From Candidatus Aminicenantota bacterium (GTDB taxonomy: Bacteria > Acidobacteriota > Aminicenantia > UBA2199): DNA of 6,236 bases. The stretch is from assembly GCA_030639705.1 (NCBI GenBank), contig DAOWKX010000152.1, positions 1-6,236 of the forward strand. The letters run 5' to 3'. The notes below the pieces were generated by a model. It made no database searches. It was not told the origin of the DNA and was given only the letters and a program-made list of their open reading frames with translations. How positions within the stretch are numbered: the stretch's first letter is position 1; each line of letters starts with the position of its first letter. The position numbers and the translations under genes are program-made. Of this stretch, positions 5,892 to 6,236 are shown in pieces.

Positions 5892-5920
5892 ATAATAATC
5901 CAGATTCTCTTTTTTTTCAA
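5892..5920 (-). promoter_or_regulatory. Sigma70-like promoter for the phosphatase/DUF1848 operon
   Basis: On the minus strand TTGAAA (5915-5920) is followed by exactly 17 bp and then TATTAT (5892-5897); each hexamer matches consensus at five of six positions. An overlapping TATAAT (5889-5894) would give a 20-bp spacer. Transcription would start near 5885, about 40 nt before the ATG at 5844. It lies just downstream of the terminator of the neighbouring gene, which supports an independent transcription unit. Confidence 0.5.
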
Positions 5921-5959
5921 TTTTCTTTGTTTTTATTTAACCTGGGTTTAATAAAATTA

Positions 5960-5992
5960 AAAAAAACCCGGGATGACCTCCCGGGTTTTTTT
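5960..5992 (-). terminator. Rho-independent terminator of the partial gene at 6018-6236
   Basis: Perfect inverted repeat: CCCGGGA (5967-5973) and TCCCGGG (5979-5985) around a 5-nt loop, extended by seven A (5960-5966) facing seven T (5986-5992). In the minus direction the stem is followed by a run of eight U and then more U-rich sequence. It starts 25 nt past the stop codon of the partial gene. The A/T arms make it formally bidirectional, but no plus-strand gene is seen upstream. Confidence 0.9.
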
Positions 5993-6017
5993 ATATTACT
6001 GATTCCAGCTTTAAAAT

Positions 6018-6236
6018 TTAAATATATACATATTCTTTTATCAGTTTCAGCTTTTCATGCAATTTTTCTTTTACCCTATCCAGTTTTTCTCTAAGCTTAT
6101 CCAGATTTTTACGAATGATTATCTCACATTCATCACTATCGGGAATTTCAACCTGAAATTCAGGAATATGAATATAGGGAATTTCAATCACACATTTATC
6201 ACCTTTTTTCCATTTTAAAATATTAAATTTCCGATG
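6018..6236 (-). CDS. 3' end of an unidentified gene with a C-terminal coiled coil (partial)
   Basis: The frame is open from the right window edge to a TAA at 6018-6020, giving 72 C-terminal residues; there is no ATG in it, so the start lies beyond 6236. The first part has beta-strand-like alternation with an (I/V)EIP motif at 17-20 and again at 29-32, spaced 12 residues and mirrored by a repeated 11-bp DNA word (6141-6151 and 6177-6187). An IHIP at 22-25 adds a third similar element. The end, from R42 through KNLDKLREKLDRVKEKLHEK to about residue 66, is a charged amphipathic helix with heptad-spaced leucines, probably a coiled coil. A strong terminator directly after it supports a real gene. 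I do not recognise the family and cannot assign a function. Confidence 0.6.
   Translation of the reverse strand, partial: HRKFNILKWKKGDKCVIEIPYIHIPEFQVEIPDSDECEIIIRKNLDKLREKLDRVKEKLHEKLKLIKEYVYI

Noticed and set aside
5941..5987. Third arm near the terminator: 5941-5949 can pair with 5964-5972 (nine pairs, one U-G wobble), mutually exclusive with the terminator stem, as in an attenuator.
   Set aside because: This geometry would work as antitermination only for a plus-strand transcript, and both flanking genes are on the minus strand. In the minus direction the third arm is made after the terminator.

Overview
The window is AT-rich bacterial chromosome with ordinary, compact gene spacing. I see no transposase, phage gene, CRISPR array, tRNA or rRNA. 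Cys-rich ferredoxin-type and radical-SAM-like cysteine clusters point to an anaerobic or microaerophilic lifestyle. A lipobox PEGA protein and SpoIIE-type phosphatase signalling fit a Gram-negative-type bacterium, possibly of the FCB or Desulfobacterota kind. That placement is an inference with low confidence. Shine-Dalgarno use is mixed: strong AGGAGG sites precede the PH-domain, PEGA and 78-residue zinc-ribbon genes, and almost none precede the kinase/phosphatase, Fe-S and DUF1848 genes.

Left half, plus strand. A bulged inverted repeat (2-71) probably ends an unseen upstream gene or is a dispersed palindromic repeat. It is followed by a DgkA/UdpK-type lipid kinase fused to a PAP2 phosphatase (146-871). 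After an AT-rich spacer with promoter-like sequence come a two-TM bacterial PH-domain (bPH2/YdbS-like) protein (1037-1528) and, 26 nt later, a winged-helix plus multi-[4Fe-4S] protein (1555-2616). A small PEGA lipoprotein (2721-3104) closes the plus-strand set. Two of these genes have an in-frame upstream TTG, but the Shine-Dalgarno positions support the downstream ATGs at 1037 and 2721.

Right half, minus strand, read from right to left. The 3' end of an unidentified coiled-coil gene (6018-6236) runs into a clear rho-independent terminator (5960-5992). A good sigma70-like promoter (5892-5920) then drives a membrane-anchored SpoIIE/PP2C phosphatase (5844-4738) and a DUF1848 protein 19 nt behind it (4718-3906). 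An extended -10 promoter (3822-3830) precedes a small unrecognised zinc-ribbon gene (3803-3567), followed by a zinc_ribbon_15-type gene (3493-3155). This gene set converges on the PEGA gene across a 50-nt gap with no obvious terminator.

The genes do not form one evident pathway. Themes are undecaprenyl/diacylglycerol lipid recycling and envelope functions (kinase-phosphatase fusion, PH protein, PEGA lipoprotein), redox or metal sensing (Fe-S winged-helix protein, DUF1848 and the zinc ribbons) and partner-switch-type signalling (SpoIIE phosphatase). I did not find a convincing new multi-gene system. The items most worth a second look are the kinase-phosphatase fusion with substituted motif residues, the winged-helix/multi-cluster protein, and the C-terminal radical-SAM-like motif of the DUF1848 protein next to a phosphatase.
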